NCBI RefSeq assembly: GCF_000340435.2 | Contig: NZ_CP011883.2 | Coordinates: 124,001 to 188,000, forward strand | Origin: Mycobacterium haemophilum DSM 44634 | GTDB lineage: Bacteria; Actinomycetota; Actinomycetes; Mycobacteriales; Mycobacteriaceae | Direction of reading: 5' to 3' | Length of the DNA: 64,000 bases | In this document: positions 7,272 to 15,898 of the stretch, in pieces | Position numbering within the stretch: the stretch's first letter is position 1 | How the letters are laid out: each line of letters begins with the position of its first letter | Position numbers and translations under genes: made by a program | The notes under the pieces: model-generated | Told to the model about the DNA's origin: nothing | Databases searched by the model: none | The model's input: only the letters and a program-made list of their open reading frames with translations

Positions 7272-8648
7272 CTACCGCCTGACGGCCGCGTGTTCGCGTA
7301 CCAGGGCATGCAGGCGCCACCGCCCCGGCACTCCCTTGAGTGGACTTTCGCCGCGGTCGGCGAACCTGTGTCGTGAGCCGGTGACGATATCGCGCAGCGT
7401 CGAAGACACCAGCACTTCGCTGGTACCGGCCAGTGCGGCAACGCGGGCAGCAATGTGCACCGCCATGCCGGCGATGTCGGCGCCGCGGACCTCGACCTCA
7501 CCGGCGTGAATCCCCACCCGCACCTCGATGCTCAGGACCCGAACCGCGTCGACGATGGCGTCGGCGCAGGCAAGCGCGGCGCTTGGGCTGCTGAACGTCG
7601 CGACGAAGCCGTCGCCGGCGGTGTTGACTTCACGACCGCCGAACCGCTGCAGTTCGTGGCGCACGATGGTGTCGTGGTTGTCCAGCAGGTCGCGCCACCG
7701 GTCGTCGCCGAGCGTTGCCGCGCGCTCGGTGGAGCCGACAATGTCGGTGAACACGATTGTGGTGAGCAGGCGCTCGGCCTCGGAACCGCCCCGTACGCCG
7801 GTAATGAATTCTTCGATCTCGTCCAGCATCGGCCCGGTGTCGCCGACCCAGTACAGGGCGTCTTCGCCGGATAACTCGACAAAGTGTGATCCGGCGATGT
7901 GCTCGGCGAGGTAGTGCGCATGAGCGACCGGGCTGAATCCCGGGTTGTCGCGATGCAAAATCAGCGTCGGCACGGCGATGCGTTCCAGTGTGTCGCGAAC
8001 GTCGGCCTCCCGAATCTTGGTGATGAAGGCGCGCGCCATGCTGGGGGACGCGGCTCGATTGCCGGCCATATCCCACCAGGAGCGGAACGCGTGGTCATCC
8101 GCAATTGAGGGAGCGATGATGCGCAGCACGTCGAAGCCCTGCTCGACGGCATCCGGCTCGATCCCGACCGTGGTAAATGGATCGGCGCTGCTCAGCGCGG
8201 CGCCGATGGGGTAATCGGGCGCCCGCAGCGTGCGCGCCGCGCCATTGACCATCACCAAACTGCTCACCCGCTGCGGGTAATCGGCAGCAAGAACGAGTCC
8301 GGCCAACGACGTGAAACCGGGGGCGAAAATCGTCGCCCGCTCGCATCCCACTGCGTCCAGCACCGCGAGTGCGTCCTGCGCCCACGACTTCGGCCCGATC
8401 ACGTCCAGCGAGGCAACCCGCGACGACAGGCCAATCCCGCGTTGGTCGAACCGGACCACCCGGCAGAAGGACGCCAGGCGTCGATGAAACCGGTACATCG
8501 AGGGCTCCATGTCGACGCAGTCGATCGGGACTAATGGCCCGGGTAACACGAGCAGGTCGACCGGGCCATCGCCAAAGACCTGATAAGCGATGTCGGTATC
8601 GCCGCAACTGGCGTACCGGGTCCGCGGAGCCCCAGAAAGCCCAGCCAC
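7272..8648 (-). CDS. lipJ: LipJ-type alpha/beta-hydrolase fused to class III nucleotidyl cyclase
   Basis: 458 residues. Residues ~15-285 form an alpha/beta-hydrolase domain ('RVVRFDQRGIGLSSR', 'PTLILHRDNPGFSPVAH'); residues ~295-455 form a class III cyclase homology domain with both metal-binding Asp residues ('IVFTDIVGST' and 'NTAGDGFVATF'). As in M. tuberculosis LipJ (Rv1900c), the usual substrate-specifying Lys before TxGD is Asn ('VNTAGDG'), a non-canonical cyclase site. The nucleophile elbow is 'IFAPGFTS', without a clear GxSxG Ser, so hydrolase activity is doubtful. The start is GTG 8648. It makes cAMP in related proteins; the role of the N-terminal domain is unclear. Confidence 0.9.
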   Translation of the reverse strand: MAGLSGAPRTRYASCGDTDIAYQVFGDGPVDLLVLPGPLVPIDCVDMEPSMYRFHRRLASFCRVVRFDQRGIGLSSRVASLDVIGPKSWAQDALAVLDAVGCERATIFAPGFTSLAGLVLAADYPQRVSSLVMVNGAARTLRAPDYPIGAALSSADPFTTVGIEPDAVEQGFDVLRIIAPSIADDHAFRSWWDMAGNRAASPSMARAFITKIREADVRDTLERIAVPTLILHRDNPGFSPVAHAHYLAEHIAGSHFVELSGEDALYWVGDTGPMLDEIEEFITGVRGGSEAERLLTTIVFTDIVGSTERAATLGDDRWRDLLDNHDTIVRHELQRFGGREVNTAGDGFVATFSSPSAALACADAIVDAVRVLSIEVRVGIHAGEVEVRGADIAGMAVHIAARVAALAGTSEVLVSSTLRDIVTGSRHRFADRGESPLKGVPGRWRLHALVREHAAVRR

Positions 8649-8733
8649 GGATTCAGGCTAGTTCACCAACGCCGACAGGTGGCACACGATGATCCCGAAG
8701 CAGCCATCTAACGGCAATTCAGACTCGAGTACT

Positions 8734-9714
8734 TCAGATGCGCAGCACCCGTTCGGCGTTGCCGTGGGCGATCTTCTCGCGGTCGCCGGCGCTAAGTGTG
8801 GTCCGTTCGAATCCCTGGACCGCGTCGTAGCAGGACTCGTAGGGGTAGTCGACGGAGAACATCACCGCGTCGGCGCCGACTTCCAACACCGCACCGAGCA
8901 TCACCGCGGGCGAGAACACCCCGCTGTTGGTGAACACGATGTTGGTGCCGAGGTAGGCCGACGGAACGCGCTTCAATGGCGTGGTCGCCGCTGAGGCCGC
9001 GTAGCGCGAGTCCAATCGGCTGCGCTGAAACGGCAAGAACTCGCCCATATGTCCCAAAATCATCGTCGCGCCGGGATGGCGGTCGAACACGCCACTGAAC
9101 AGGATCCGCAGCGCATGCCCGCCGACTTCCGCCGCCCAACTCCATGTCGCTCCGTACAGCTCCGGACGCCCATCGAGGACACGCCAGTGATCGGCCGGTG
9201 GCGCCCCGGGGTGCAGATACAGTGGCACGCCAAGGGATTCCGCTGCCGACCACAGCTCGTCGTATTCAGGCGCGTCCAGGTAGCGGCCGCCCGGACCGGT
9301 CACGCAGTCGTTGACCAGTGCCCCACACAACCCATGCTGGGTGACGGCGCGTTCCAGCTCCGCCGCGGCGGCGGCGGGGTCTTGCAAAGGCAAAGCGGCA
9401 AAACCGCGGAACCGCTCCGGGTGTTCGCCGATGACCTTCGCCAGATAGTCATTAGCGAAGCACGCGTTGTGGCGGGCTTGCTCGGCATCGATGTCGACCT
9501 GTAGACCGGGCACGGTTAGGGACAACACCTGGATGTCGATACCGGCGTTGTCCATCTCCGGCAGCCGGTATTCGGTGAAGTCGGGCAGCTGGCGTTCAAA
9601 TCGCTCCGTGTATTCGGGCTTGAACCTCCGCATCATGCGCTGAGGTTCCGACGTGGGTTGCAGGTGGGCCAACTCAGGAATGAAAAACGCTTCCTCCAAG
9701 GCGATGTAACGCAT
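8734..9714 (-). CDS. Amidohydrolase-family protein, aromatic acid decarboxylase type
   Basis: 326 residues with the fold of the ACMSD/gamma-resorcylate decarboxylase group. The N-terminal 'IALEEAFFIPEL' has the metal-ligand Glu but Ala where many family members have the His of ExH; as I recall, this EEAF form also occurs in 5-carboxyvanillate decarboxylase (LigW). The second ligand is His in 'PLYLHPGAP', and 'LGHMGEFLPF' and Asp in 'MFSVDYPYES' complete the site. These enzymes use a divalent metal to remove CO2 from hydroxybenzoates. The gene diverges from the LysR gene at 9796, which probably controls it. The exact substrate is unknown. Confidence 0.85.
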   Translation of the reverse strand: MRYIALEEAFFIPELAHLQPTSEPQRMMRRFKPEYTERFERQLPDFTEYRLPEMDNAGIDIQVLSLTVPGLQVDIDAEQARHNACFANDYLAKVIGEHPERFRGFAALPLQDPAAAAAELERAVTQHGLCGALVNDCVTGPGGRYLDAPEYDELWSAAESLGVPLYLHPGAPPADHWRVLDGRPELYGATWSWAAEVGGHALRILFSGVFDRHPGATMILGHMGEFLPFQRSRLDSRYAASAATTPLKRVPSAYLGTNIVFTNSGVFSPAVMLGAVLEVGADAVMFSVDYPYESCYDAVQGFERTTLSAGDREKIAHGNAERVLRI

Positions 9715-9785
9715 TGGTCTTCCTTCTTGTCGTCGCTAATGCCGTCGCCTTCGACTGTGCTCCCCATCCACCTATTTGCAAAATG

Positions 9786-9798
9786 CATAATTATTATG
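9786..9798. promoter_or_regulatory. Palindrome CATAA-TTA-TTATG over the LysR start codon
   Basis: A perfect 5-3-5 inverted repeat lies in the 81-bp divergent region and includes the ATG at 9796-9798. The surrounding stretch (9775-9815) is very AT-rich for this genome, as expected of a divergent promoter and LysR-type binding site. Its location over the start codon suggests autorepression, by inference. Confidence 0.5.
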
Positions 9799-10761
9799 AC
9801 TTATATGTATTCGACGCATATTGACCGAGTCGATCTGAATCTGCTGCCGCCGCTGGCGGTGCTACTGGAGGAGCGCCACGTGTCCCGCGCGGCCGACCGA
9901 CTTCGCCTGAGCCAGCCCGCAGTGAGTCGAGCTCTGCAGCGGCTGCGTCGCCACTTCGGCGACGAGCTATTGGTGCGCGGACCCGACGGCTATTCGCTGA
10001 CGCCACGTGCCGAGCGCATCCGTGCCCAGTTGACGACGGTCGTGACCGGTTTGAACCAGCTGTTCGACACCGAAACTTTCGACCCAGCCACCGTGGCCCA
10101 ATCGTTTCGTCTGGCGGTCAGCGACTACACCGTCTCAACGTTTGGCCCTGCGCTGGTTCGGCAAATCCTGCGGCAAGCACCAAACTCGACGGTCACCTGT
10201 GAACCGCTGGACGTGCGTGCATTCGACAAGCTCGACGCCGGCACGGTCGACCTGATCGTCTACGGGCGCCCGGCGCCCGAGCGATACCGCGGCCAACACC
10301 TTTTCACTGATCGGTTCGTCTGCGTGGTGGCCGCGGAGCACCCGCTCGCGCGACGCGCATCGGTGTCATTGTCGCAGTATTTGCGCTGGCCGCATCTCAG
10401 CATCGACATTGGCCAACCGGGGGTTGACCGGGTGCTCGAGGCATGCGGCACTGCGCGCCGCATCGCTGTCGTGATGCCATACCACGTCTTGGGGACCAGC
10501 ATTTTGCCCGGTACCGAACTGGTCCTAACCGTTCCGGCTCGACTAGCTGCCCAATACGCCGACTCGAGTCGTACCCGGGTACTCGGCGCGCCCCGTGAAT
10601 TGGGCGACTTGCACTTCTATGCGGTGTGGCATCCGCGCGTCGACGACGATCCCTGCCACAGCTGGCTTCGCCAGATGGTACGCACGGTCGCCGCAACACC
10701 CGCCCAGGCCGCGCCGCAGCTGCGCGGCCGATCCGCGCCGAAATCCATCGCAGGGCATTAG
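9796..10761 (+). CDS. LysR-family transcriptional regulator
   Basis: 321 residues from ATG 9796 (ATG 9805 also possible). The first 65 residues are a NodD/NahR-style winged helix: 'LNLLPPLAVLLEERHVSRAA' and 'LSQPAVSRALQRLRRHFGDE'. The rest is a periplasmic-binding-type sensor domain ('FRLAVSDYTVSTFGPALVRQ', 'DLIVYGRPAPERY'). The closest look-alikes are regulators of aromatic-compound pathways. It is divergent from the decarboxylase-type amidohydrolase and lies 80 bp upstream of a four-gene operon on its own strand, so it probably controls both sides in response to an aromatic or acyl carboxylate. Confidence 0.88.
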   Translation: MTYMYSTHIDRVDLNLLPPLAVLLEERHVSRAADRLRLSQPAVSRALQRLRRHFGDELLVRGPDGYSLTPRAERIRAQLTTVVTGLNQLFDTETFDPATVAQSFRLAVSDYTVSTFGPALVRQILRQAPNSTVTCEPLDVRAFDKLDAGTVDLIVYGRPAPERYRGQHLFTDRFVCVVAAEHPLARRASVSLSQYLRWPHLSIDIGQPGVDRVLEACGTARRIAVVMPYHVLGTSILPGTELVLTVPARLAAQYADSSRTRVLGAPRELGDLHFYAVWHPRVDDDPCHSWLRQMVRTVAATPAQAAPQLRGRSAPKSIAGH

Positions 10762-10841
10762 CTCCTTGCTGAAACCGCGCTGTGCAAAGAATTTGCCGTC
10801 GAATGGGCGAACGTTCACCGGTATCGGACAGGATCGGTGGC

Positions 10842-11954
10842 ATGGCCGATATCGATTTTTCGCTGTTGGACGTCCCGAGATCGGTGCCAGTTGACGACCC
10901 CGAGGCCTACTTGCGCACCGCGATCGCCTGGCACTTCGGCGAGGACACCGGTTGCCGGTTCTGGTTGCGCACCGCGCAGACGCTGCACTTCGACCCGCTG
11001 ACCGACGTTAAGGTATTCACCGATCTGCGCTTATTTCCCAACCTCGTGCATGAATTGCGACGTGTGCCGGTCGAAGATCTCATTCCACGCGGCTACGAAT
11101 TCCCGGGCTCCGCAGGATCTCGAGCGCCGTTGCCGCAGGTATTCGAATCCGGTGGCACCACGGGCGCTCCGAAACGCACTGTGCAAATGCCGGATTGGAT
11201 TGCGCAAGTGGTCCAGTGGCAAACCGAGGACTTCGCCGCGGGTGGTTTTCTGGCAGGTCAGGGCTTCTTGTGTTTGATGCCCAGCGGCCCGCACGGTGTC
11301 GGCTATTTCTCACGCCTGGTTTCCGAACGGCTTGGCTCGGTGTTCCATCCGATCGACATAGATCCCCGCTGGGTTAAGAAGCTCGCCGCCCGTAACGCTG
11401 CCGTGGACGTGGCGGCATACATCGACCACGTGATCGAGCAGGCAGTGTTCATTCTGCAGACCCAGAATGTCGCGAATTTGCACACCACCCCGCCGCTGCT
11501 TGAGGCAATTGCACGCAACGACCAAGTAGTGGACTTGGTAAACAAGAAGATTCGCTACCTGCTGCTCAGCGGCGCGCATGTAGATACCGACACGCTCGAC
11601 GTGCTGCGCAACATCTTCCCGACCATCACGATCACCATGGCGTTCGGGAGCACCATGGTTCTTTCGCAAGCGGTCACCCGAACTACCGACGATGACTCGT
11701 TCGTTTTCGACCCGCGGACACCCTACGTGGTGTTCTGGGTGGTGGATCCCGACACCGGAGAACAAGTGCCATACGGCCAGGTTGGCCAGGTGGTGATGAA
11801 CCACATCAGCAAGGGAATGTTCATTCCGAACAACCTGGAGCGCGATAAGGCGGTCCGGATGCTTGGGCCCGCAAGGCAATTCAGCGATTCGGTGAGTGAG
11901 GTACGGTCGGTGCCTTCCTTCGAGGGCGAGCCCGTCATCGAAGGTGTGTACTGA
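10842..11954 (+). CDS. LuxE/EhpF-like acyl-adenylating protein
   Basis: 370 residues from ATG 10842, much shorter than a FadD ligase. 'QVFESGGTTGAPKRTVQM' is the phosphate-binding loop of adenylate-forming enzymes; 'LLLSGAHVDTDTLDVLRNIFP' and 'TITMAFGSTMVLSQ' match the adenine-binding region, and the large C-terminal ligase domain is missing. Proteins of this shape are the acyl-protein synthetase LuxE and the phenazine-pathway protein EhpF, which activate a carboxylic acid and hand it to a LuxC-like reductase. Such a reductase is the next gene, 2 bases downstream, which supports the call. No bioluminescence genes are present. Confidence 0.8.
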   Translation: MADIDFSLLDVPRSVPVDDPEAYLRTAIAWHFGEDTGCRFWLRTAQTLHFDPLTDVKVFTDLRLFPNLVHELRRVPVEDLIPRGYEFPGSAGSRAPLPQVFESGGTTGAPKRTVQMPDWIAQVVQWQTEDFAAGGFLAGQGFLCLMPSGPHGVGYFSRLVSERLGSVFHPIDIDPRWVKKLAARNAAVDVAAYIDHVIEQAVFILQTQNVANLHTTPPLLEAIARNDQVVDLVNKKIRYLLLSGAHVDTDTLDVLRNIFPTITITMAFGSTMVLSQAVTRTTDDDSFVFDPRTPYVVFWVVDPDTGEQVPYGQVGQVVMNHISKGMFIPNNLERDKAVRMLGPARQFSDSVSEVRSVPSFEGEPVIEGVY

Positions 11955-11956
11955 AC

Positions 11957-13375
11957 ATGAATTCCGTTGTACGCCAACAATCAATTGTTGCAACTGATCT
12001 GGTGTGCCTAGATGCACTCGGCCCCGGCGGAGAATACCGGACCCGCAATCGCGAAGTCGTCATGAGTACCGCCGGTGAGCCGGTCGCCGCGTTGAGCATA
12101 GTACCGTTGCTATATGTTTCGCGCAGCATCAGTGCGCAACGCAAGATCAGACCGCTTCCGGTCGCACAGCGCGAAGCGGCGTTGACCAGCGCGGCCGATG
12201 CCTTCGAGTCCGCGGTCATCGCGGAACTGGACTTCGACACCTATGTCGAATTGGCCAGCCGGATTTCGGGATTACCGATCGCGGTGACCCGCGCCGGTGC
12301 CAACAGCGTGGTGCGCGCCGTTGCAGCGGCATTCGATGCGGTGCGGCCGGCTCGGCCGACCGGCGCGGCGTTCGACTGGCGCGAGGAGAACACCCGCAAC
12401 TGCGGCGCGGTGTGGACGCGGCGCGGGGAAGTGTTGGCGGTGCAGGCCGCTGGAAACGGTCCGGGCATTCACGGTCTGTGGCCCCAGGCGCTCGCGCTGG
12501 GATATCGGGTGGCGGTGCGCCCGTCGTGCCGCGAGCCGCTGACCGCCCACCGCCTGGTCAACGCTCTGCGCCAAGCGGGGTTTCGTCCCGAAGACGTGGT
12601 CTATCTGCCCACCGATCATCGCGGGGCAGACGAGATCATTCGGTTGGCCGACCTCGCCATGGTGTACGGAGGTCAGGACGTTGTGGACAAATACGCGAAC
12701 GATCCACGCGTGCTGGTGAACGGGCCAGGACGCGCGAAGATCCTGATCAGCGCCGACCGGGATTGGCGCGACTACATCGACATCATCGTCGACTCAATCG
12801 CCAGCCTAGGCGGAATGGCGTGCGTCAACACCACCGCGGTGCTCTACGAAGGAGACCCGGCCCCGTTGGCCGCGGCAATCGTCGAGCGGCTGGCTCGGAT
12901 TGAGCCGCTGCCGGCGCACGATGAGCGAGCGATACTGCCCACCCAACCCATCGACGCGGCGCGCGCCCTGGCGGGCTACCTGGCTATCAATGCCGCGGGA
13001 ACGACGGCGCTGCTCGGTGCCGATCAGGTCGTCGCCCCGCTAAGTGACGGCTGTGCTGCGTTGCGCCCAGCCGTGCATCTGATGGCCGAGCCCGATTCGG
13101 CCACGCTGGTCGACAAGCTCAACGTCGAGTTGCCATTCCCGTGTGTGTGGATATCGCCGTGGTCGCGCAGTGTTGGTCTAGAACCGTTGCGGCGTTCGTT
13201 GGTCGTCACCGCGATCACCGGCGAGGAACAGCTAATCGACGACCTACTCGCCGAACCGACGATCAGCAACGTTTACAGCGGCCACCACTCAACCTGCTAC
13301 GCAGCACCGGACATCCCGCACGACGGGTTCCTGGCTGACGCTCTCATGCGCACCAAGGGCTTCATCAGAGACTGA
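11957..13375 (+). CDS. LuxC/EhpG-like acyl reductase (aldehyde dehydrogenase superfamily)
   Basis: 472 residues. The C-terminal two thirds has the LuxC-type aldehyde dehydrogenase fold: 'AVQAAGNGPGIHGLWPQALA' and 'GYRVAVRPSCREPLTAHRLV' for nucleotide binding, and 'ASLGGMACVNTTAVLYEGD' with the likely catalytic Cys. LuxC-like enzymes take an acyl group from the partner LuxE-like protein and reduce it with NADPH to the aldehyde. The gene begins 2 bases after the LuxE-like stop codon. The first ~95 residues are less conserved. The substrate is unknown; phenazine or other aromatic acids are as plausible as fatty acids. Confidence 0.8.
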   Translation: MNSVVRQQSIVATDLVCLDALGPGGEYRTRNREVVMSTAGEPVAALSIVPLLYVSRSISAQRKIRPLPVAQREAALTSAADAFESAVIAELDFDTYVELASRISGLPIAVTRAGANSVVRAVAAAFDAVRPARPTGAAFDWREENTRNCGAVWTRRGEVLAVQAAGNGPGIHGLWPQALALGYRVAVRPSCREPLTAHRLVNALRQAGFRPEDVVYLPTDHRGADEIIRLADLAMVYGGQDVVDKYANDPRVLVNGPGRAKILISADRDWRDYIDIIVDSIASLGGMACVNTTAVLYEGDPAPLAAAIVERLARIEPLPAHDERAILPTQPIDAARALAGYLAINAAGTTALLGADQVVAPLSDGCAALRPAVHLMAEPDSATLVDKLNVELPFPCVWISPWSRSVGLEPLRRSLVVTAITGEEQLIDDLLAEPTISNVYSGHHSTCYAAPDIPHDGFLADALMRTKGFIRD

Positions 13376-13417
13376 CGCGGTAGTTTACGAATCGAGGAGT
13401 ACCGAAAGCAGACGCAC

Positions 13418-14302
13418 GTGATAGCGCAAGCCTTGAGGACAGCCACCGATACCTTGGTTAACCCAGCGCGGGTATCGGATCCCGATAAGTTGCGCAGGGC
13501 CGTTTCCGGCAAGACCGTGCTGGTGACTGGCGCGTCGTATGGAATTGGCGAGGCGACCGCCCGCAAGCTGGCCGCGGCAGGAGCGACCGTGCTGGTAGTT
13601 GCCCGCTCGGCGGACCGGCTCTTCGACCTTGCTGCCTCGATCAACGCGGGTGGCGGACGAGCGTTCGCCTACCCGACCGATCTGACCGAGGAAGCCGCCG
13701 TCAACAGGCTGTCCAAGCAGATCACCGAGGCCCATGGCCCGCTGGACATCCTCATCAACAACGCCGGTAAATCGTTGCGCCGGTCCCTGCATCACCAGTA
13801 CGACCGTGCCCATGATTTTCGACGCACCATCGATATCAATTACCTGGGGCCGATTTGGCTGCTGCTCGGTGTGTTACCGGCTATGCGCAAGAACGGCGGC
13901 GGGCACATCGTGAACATTTCAAGCGTCGCCGTGCGCCTGGCGCCCGGCCCACAGTGGGGCGCCTACCAGGCCTCCAAAGGGGCTTTTGATCGCTGGCTAC
14001 GCAGCGTGGCACCGGAACTGCACGCCGACGGCGTGGATGTCACGTCGGTCTACTTCGCCTTGGTCCGTACCCGGATGATCGAGCCGACGCCGATCCTGCG
14101 CCGACTGCCGGGCTTGTATCCCGATGAGGCGGCCGACGCGATCGCCAAAGCGATCATCGAGCGGCCCCGTACGAACGAACCGCCCTGGGTGCGGCCGACC
14201 GAGTTGGCCTCGGTGCTGCTGGCCGGGCCCGCCGATCGCGCGGCCCGGCTGTGGCACCGCCGGTTTTTCGCCGACCTCGGCAGCGCGCGAAAGGACTCGT
14301 AA
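13418..14302 (+). CDS. Short-chain dehydrogenase/reductase in the acyl-reduction operon
   Basis: 294 residues from GTG 13418, behind an 'AGGAG' at 13395-13399 that is distant, so the start is only moderately certain. 'LVTGASYGIGEATARKLAAA', 'ILINNAGKS', Ser in 'NISSVAVRL' and YxxxK in 'GAYQASKGAF' mark an intact SDR, similar to the dehydrogenase half of mycobacterial fatty acyl reductases. The stop codon TAA at 14300-14302 shares a base with the ATG of the next gene. In context it may interconvert the aldehyde or ketone product of the LuxC-like enzyme, by inference. Confidence 0.87.
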   Translation: MIAQALRTATDTLVNPARVSDPDKLRRAVSGKTVLVTGASYGIGEATARKLAAAGATVLVVARSADRLFDLAASINAGGGRAFAYPTDLTEEAAVNRLSKQITEAHGPLDILINNAGKSLRRSLHHQYDRAHDFRRTIDINYLGPIWLLLGVLPAMRKNGGGHIVNISSVAVRLAPGPQWGAYQASKGAFDRWLRSVAPELHADGVDVTSVYFALVRTRMIEPTPILRRLPGLYPDEAADAIAKAIIERPRTNEPPWVRPTELASVLLAGPADRAARLWHRRFFADLGSARKDS

Positions 14303-15885
14303 TGACCATGTTGACCGACAGCGTGGTCACTACCGCGGCCCGGGCATTGCTGCACTCCGGATTGCTTGGTCTGCCCGCCCCGACCGCCGTGCCGCGGCTG
14401 GTCCGCGCGGTGTGTCGAGGCGGCACAAATCTGTACACCCTGCTGGCCATTGCGGCGGCTCGCTGGCCGGAACGCACCGCGGTCATCGACGACGACGGCG
14501 CGCTGCCCTACCGCGAGCTGCAGTCGAAGACCGAATCGCTGGCCCGCGAGCTGGTCTGCGATGGTGTTGGAACGGGCCAGCCGGTGGGGATCATGTGCCG
14601 CAATGGACGCAATTTTGTTGCGGCGGTTTTTGCCGCCGCCCTGGTGGGTTCCGACGTGGTGCTGGTGAACACCGAATTTCGCGCCGATGCGCTTGCGGGC
14701 GCGTTGAGTACGCACCAGATCGGAACCATGTTCGCCGACTTGGAATTTGCCGAACAGATACGCGGGATCGACGAGTACATCACGGTGATTGACCCGGCAA
14801 CCGTAAACACCCAACAGGGCGTCAAGCGGCCCAAGGTCGCGCCGTCGGGACGAGTCGTCCTGCTTACCTCGGGCACGACGGGAACACCCAAGGGAGTGCC
14901 ACGCATGCCCCGAATGTACTCGGGCGTGGGCGTCGGCGTGACAATTCTCGAGCGCACCCGGCTGCGGGTCGGATCGCGAATCGCGGTGGCGGTGCCGATG
15001 TTTCACGGGTTTGGACTCGGCATGCTGATGCTGACCGTCGGCCTGGGTGGCACGGTGTTGACCCATCGGCGCTTCGACGCCGAAGCCACACTCGCGCAGG
15101 CGTCGTTGCAGCGCGCCGACGCCATGAGCGTGGTCCCGATCATGCTGGCGCGCATCCTCGACCTGCCCCGACCGGTGCGAGCCCGCAACCCCGTGCCGTC
15201 CCTGCGGGTGGTGCTGTCCAGCGGCGACCGGCTCGATCCCAGCTTGGCGCGTCGGTTTATGGATGCTTACGGCGACATCCTCTACAACGCCTACGGCTCA
15301 ACCGAAGTCGGCATCGGCGCGCTGGCGACACCGGCCGAACTACGGCATGCCCCGGAAACCGTGGGGAGGCCGGTCGCGGGATGCCCGGTACGCATCTTCG
15401 ACAGCAGCGACAGGCCCGTCGGGCCGCACGTGACCGGACGCATCTTCGTCGGCGGTGAACTGACATCCCAGGGCTGCACAGCCGGCTCGGTCGTGGGAGA
15501 AGCCAAAGCCGTCATTGACCAGATGATCGGCACCGGCGACATAGGCTATTTCGACAATTCGGGCAGGCTATACATCGTCGGCCGCGAGGACGACATGATC
15601 GTGTCGGCGGGCGAGAACATTTATCCGCGTGCGCTGGAAAACGCGCTCGCCGAGCACCCCGGCATCGCCGAGAACGCGGTCGTCGGTGTCCCCGACGAGC
15701 AGTTCGGGCAACGACTGGCCGCGTTTATCGTGCTACGGCCGCAGAGCGTCATCGACGAGCTGGAGATACGGGAGTACTTGAAGGGCAAGGTGTCTCGCTT
15801 TGAACAGCCCAGAGATATTCGCCTTGTCGATAGCATTCCGCGCAATCCCGCCGGCAAGGTGCTGCGCACGGAGTTGACCAACTAA
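14302..15885 (+). CDS. FadD-type acyl-CoA/acyl-AMP ligase (FadD12-like)
   Basis: 527 residues from ATG 14302, overlapping the SDR stop. Adenylation motifs are complete: 'LLTSGTTGTPKGVPRMPRM' (P-loop), 'YNAYGSTEVGIGAL' (A5), 'TGDIGYFDNSGRLYIVGR' (A7-A8) and 'NPAGKVLRTEL' (C-terminal Lys). Resemblance is strongest to M. tuberculosis FadD12. It is the last gene of the four-gene operon and converges on ctpI, whose stop is 13 bases away. Having both a LuxE-like and a FadD-like activator in one operon suggests two activation steps or two different acids. Confidence 0.88.
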   Translation: MTMLTDSVVTTAARALLHSGLLGLPAPTAVPRLVRAVCRGGTNLYTLLAIAAARWPERTAVIDDDGALPYRELQSKTESLARELVCDGVGTGQPVGIMCRNGRNFVAAVFAAALVGSDVVLVNTEFRADALAGALSTHQIGTMFADLEFAEQIRGIDEYITVIDPATVNTQQGVKRPKVAPSGRVVLLTSGTTGTPKGVPRMPRMYSGVGVGVTILERTRLRVGSRIAVAVPMFHGFGLGMLMLTVGLGGTVLTHRRFDAEATLAQASLQRADAMSVVPIMLARILDLPRPVRARNPVPSLRVVLSSGDRLDPSLARRFMDAYGDILYNAYGSTEVGIGALATPAELRHAPETVGRPVAGCPVRIFDSSDRPVGPHVTGRIFVGGELTSQGCTAGSVVGEAKAVIDQMIGTGDIGYFDNSGRLYIVGREDDMIVSAGENIYPRALENALAEHPGIAENAVVGVPDEQFGQRLAAFIVLRPQSVIDELEIREYLKGKVSRFEQPRDIRLVDSIPRNPAGKVLRTELTN

Positions 15886-15898
15886 GCGGGTCGAATAC

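Noticed and set aside
14050..15066. 338-codon minus-strand ORF across the SDR/FadD junction
   Set aside because: Antisense to two genes with all catalytic motifs; no recognisable domain in its own frame.
9786..15885. Bioluminescence (lux) operon
   Set aside because: LuxC- and LuxE-like proteins are present but no luciferase subunits (LuxA/B) or LuxD thioesterase occur nearby.
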